64,000 nt of DNA from Rhizobiaceae bacterium (lineage in GTDB: Bacteria; Pseudomonadota; Alphaproteobacteria; Rhizobiales; Rhizobiaceae), in assembly GCA_023953845.1 (NCBI GenBank), contig JAMLJC010000002.1:372001-436000 (forward strand), in the 5' to 3' direction. The translations under genes were made by a program, and so were the position numbers. This document shows positions 62,148 through 64,000 of this stretch, piece by piece (position 1 is the stretch's first letter; every line of letters starts with the position of its first letter). The notes beneath the pieces were generated by a model. The model had not been told where the DNA came from and searched no databases. It saw only the letters and a list, made by a program, of their open reading frames with translations.

Positions 62148-62431
62148 ATGATTTCCCCCTCGAATACGATCGGACCATAGATGAGCCGTTTGCGGGATCA
62201 AGTGTGGTGCCGGCGGTTGGCGCCGATTTCGCGGCGGGTGTTGCGCGAAATACAACCACGCGCCGGCGCGGCGATGTTGCCGGAGCAAAGAAGTCGAAAC
62301 GCCATTGAAACATGCCCGTTACCTGGCGAGCGGCAAGACGCGCGCGACCGCCTTCCGCGTGAAACAGACTCGTGGGAAAGGACGGCACAGACCGGACTCG
62401 GAGCGATCCGCGCCGGGGTTTGGGGGACATC

Positions 62432-63616
62432 ATGAGCGACACCTTCACCGTGACCACGCGAACCTCCTGGTTCGGGCGTCTCAAGAATTCCGTCATCGGC
62501 GTGCTGATCGGTCTGCTGCTGGTGGTCGGCATGGTCGTCCTCCTGTTCTGGAACGAGGGCAGGGCGGTGCAGACCGCCCGCTCGCTGACGGAAGGCGCGG
62601 GCGTCGTCGTCTCGGTGTCGTCGGACGCCGTCGACCCGGCAAATGATGGCAAGCTTGTGCACGTCACCGGCGACGTCAGCACATGGCACAAGCCTTCCGA
62701 TCCGGGCTTCGGCATCACGGCAGAAGGCGTGCGGCTGGAGCGGCGCGCCGAGATGTTCCAATGGAAGGAGACGTCCGAATCGAAGAGCCAGGACAAGCTC
62801 GGCGGCGGGCAGGAGACGGTGACGACGTACAGCTATTCCAAGGTATGGAGCGACGGCCCGATCGACTCGTCGCGCTTCAAGCAGCCGGCCGGCCACGAGA
62901 ACCCGCCAATGGAGATACGCGGCCAGAACTTCCAGGTGCCGGAAGCCGAACTCGGCGCTTTTTCGCTCAGCCAGCGCGTCATCTCGATGATCGACGCGCA
63001 GAAGGATTTTCCGGTCGCGCCCGACCAGACGGCGGCGGTCGACGCCGCCTATAGCGGCAACAAGCGGGTGACGGTGGCGGAAGGACGCATCTATCTGGGC
63101 TTCAACGCCACGCAGCCAGCGGTGGGCGACTACCGAATCTCCTACCGGCTCGCGCCGCTCGGCCCGATCAGCGTGATCGGCAAGCAGGCCGGCAGCGGTT
63201 TCGACAGCTACCAGACGCAGGCGGGCGATGCGCTGCTGATGGTGGACGACGGCGTCGTGCCGGCCGAAAAAATGTTCGCCGACGCGCAGACGGCCAACAC
63301 GCTGGTGACGTGGATCATCCGCGTCATCGGACTGATCTTCCTGTGGGTCGGCTTCGCCCTCGTCATGGCGCCGCTCGGCGCGCTGGCGGCCGTCATCCCG
63401 CCGCTCGGCCAGATGGTCGGCTTCGGCGCGGGGCTCGTCGCGCTGGTGCTCGCGGTGCTTGTCGGCGCGGGAACGATCGCGATCGCCTGGTTCTGGTATC
63501 GGCCGCTGCTGGCGCTGGGGATCATCGTGGCTGGCGTCGCCATCGCCTTCCTGCTCGGCCGTATGGGTCGCGCGCGGGCGAAGGTGGCGGCATCCGCCGC
63601 GCCGCAGGCAGCGTAG
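62432..63616 (+). CDS. TMEM43 family membrane protein
   Basis: 394 aa: one N-terminal helix (about 20-40, IGVLIGLLLVVGMVVLLFW followed by NEGRAV, the family mark), a large domain (about 45-285) likely outside the cytoplasm, and three to four helices at the C terminus (about 290-380). The NEGRAVQTARSLTEGAG segment is highly typical of TMEM43/DUF1625. Bacterial function is unknown. ATG at 62432 with GGGGGA upstream; divergent from the L,D-transpeptidase gene by 284 bp, a gap with a short ATTTCGC/GCGAAAT inverted repeat near 62227-62250. Confidence 0.88.
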   Translation: MSDTFTVTTRTSWFGRLKNSVIGVLIGLLLVVGMVVLLFWNEGRAVQTARSLTEGAGVVVSVSSDAVDPANDGKLVHVTGDVSTWHKPSDPGFGITAEGVRLERRAEMFQWKETSESKSQDKLGGGQETVTTYSYSKVWSDGPIDSSRFKQPAGHENPPMEIRGQNFQVPEAELGAFSLSQRVISMIDAQKDFPVAPDQTAAVDAAYSGNKRVTVAEGRIYLGFNATQPAVGDYRISYRLAPLGPISVIGKQAGSGFDSYQTQAGDALLMVDDGVVPAEKMFADAQTANTLVTWIIRVIGLIFLWVGFALVMAPLGALAAVIPPLGQMVGFGAGLVALVLAVLVGAGTIAIAWFWYRPLLALGIIVAGVAIAFLLGRMGRARAKVAASAAPQAA

Positions 63617-63717
63617 GCAAGCCGCCGACAAAGGCTGCGCTTCTCATTCAAGCGTGTGTGATTGGACCCTGCGGTTCGGGCTCCTATCCTTGCGTCATAT
63701 CCTGAATGGAGGACGCG

Positions 63718-64000
63718 ATGGAACGGCCGAAAATCACGCAGGCGATGATCGACGCCTATGACGAATACACGCATCTGACGCTCGACCGGCGCGGTTTCAT
63801 GGAGAAACTGTCGAAGCTGGCGGGCTCGGGGGCAGCGGCTGCGGCGATCGCGCCCATGCTTGCCGCCAACAGCGCGCGGGCGGCCATCGTGCCTGAGGAC
63901 GATCAGCGCCTGAAGGCTGAGGACATCACCTATCCCGGCGCGGAAGGCGAGATGAAGGGCTATCTCGTGCGGCCGGCGGATGCTACGGGCAAGCTCGGAG
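63718..64000 (+). CDS. Dienelactone hydrolase family protein (5' part only)
   Basis: First 94 codons of a gene cut by the window edge. Begins MERPKITQAMIDAYDEYTHL, then DRRGFMEKLSKLAGSGAAAA, a Tat-like export signal, and after AARA the opening of an alpha/beta hydrolase: EDITYPGAEGEMKGYLVRPA, the start seen in dienelactone hydrolase-like proteins. GGAGG lies 6 nt before the ATG. The catalytic Cys or Ser lies beyond the window, so the family call rests on the N terminus only. Confidence 0.78.
   Translation, partial: MERPKITQAMIDAYDEYTHLTLDRRGFMEKLSKLAGSGAAAAAIAPMLAANSARAAIVPEDDQRLKAEDITYPGAEGEMKGYLVRPADATGKLG

Overview
The window is chromosomal DNA of a GC-rich alphaproteobacterium, most likely order Hyphomicrobiales (Rhizobiales) near Phyllobacteriaceae (Mesorhizobium, Nitratireductor or Aminobacter relatives). 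This rests on gene order (rnpB, dcw cluster, lpxC-bamD-recN-ligA), the long FtsZ with a Pro/Gln-rich linker, the ArsR-methyltransferase fusion beside metF, and the family-level look of the proteins. No rRNA, tRNA, CRISPR array, prophage or transposase gene was seen.

Layout. 0-4.6 kb: DUF2293-trmO; an ArsR-methyltransferase regulator with metF behind a perfect 16-bp palindrome; a 28-codon membrane microprotein; a fold III PLP decarboxylase. 4.6-9.7 kb: MltB-type transglycosylase, GH25 lipoprotein, membrane-anchored serine hydrolase, an ArsR/SRPBCC pair, a cupin. 9.7-13.4 kb: a fused HyuA-HyuB hydantoinase/oxoprolinase with an in-frame repeat insert. 13.7-20.6 kb: a small lipoprotein, EamA exporter, DjlA-like co-chaperone, amidase, SLT transglycosylase, MFS exporter, RNase P RNA, cystathionine gamma-lyase-like enzyme.

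21.0-40.3 kb is a complete dcw (division and cell wall) cluster, all on +: mraZ, rsmH, ftsL, ftsI, murE, murF, mraY, murD, ftsW, murG, murC, murB, ddlB, ftsQ, ftsA, ftsZ. It builds lipid II (MurB-G, Ddl, MraY) and the divisome (FtsL/I/W/Q/A/Z). Most genes overlap or nearly touch. The exception is a roughly 710-bp, visibly AT-richer gap between murB and ddlB. There the last 42 bp of murB are repeated 423 bp downstream around a small ORF, as if something had been inserted at the 3' end of murB. lpxC, bamD, recN and ligA follow.

46.6-64 kb: AzlCD exporter, aminopeptidase P, DUF1127 protein, PrmA, SCO-family copper chaperone with a small membrane protein, CreA, a hexapeptide transferase, a CPBP protease abutting a 270-bp MITE-like element, an SDR, a small Gln/Gly-rich protein, UvrD helicase (carrying a second copy of the in-frame repeat), a CpxP-CpxR-CpxA-like operon with a Cpx-type box, an L,D-transpeptidase with an OmpA lipoprotein, a TMEM43 protein and the start of a dienelactone hydrolase-like gene. 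Envelope building and maintenance is the main theme.

The observations most worth checking are the duplicated murB 3' end, the homologous in-frame hairpin inserts in two unrelated proteins, the MITE-like element, and several microproteins that standard gene calling may miss.
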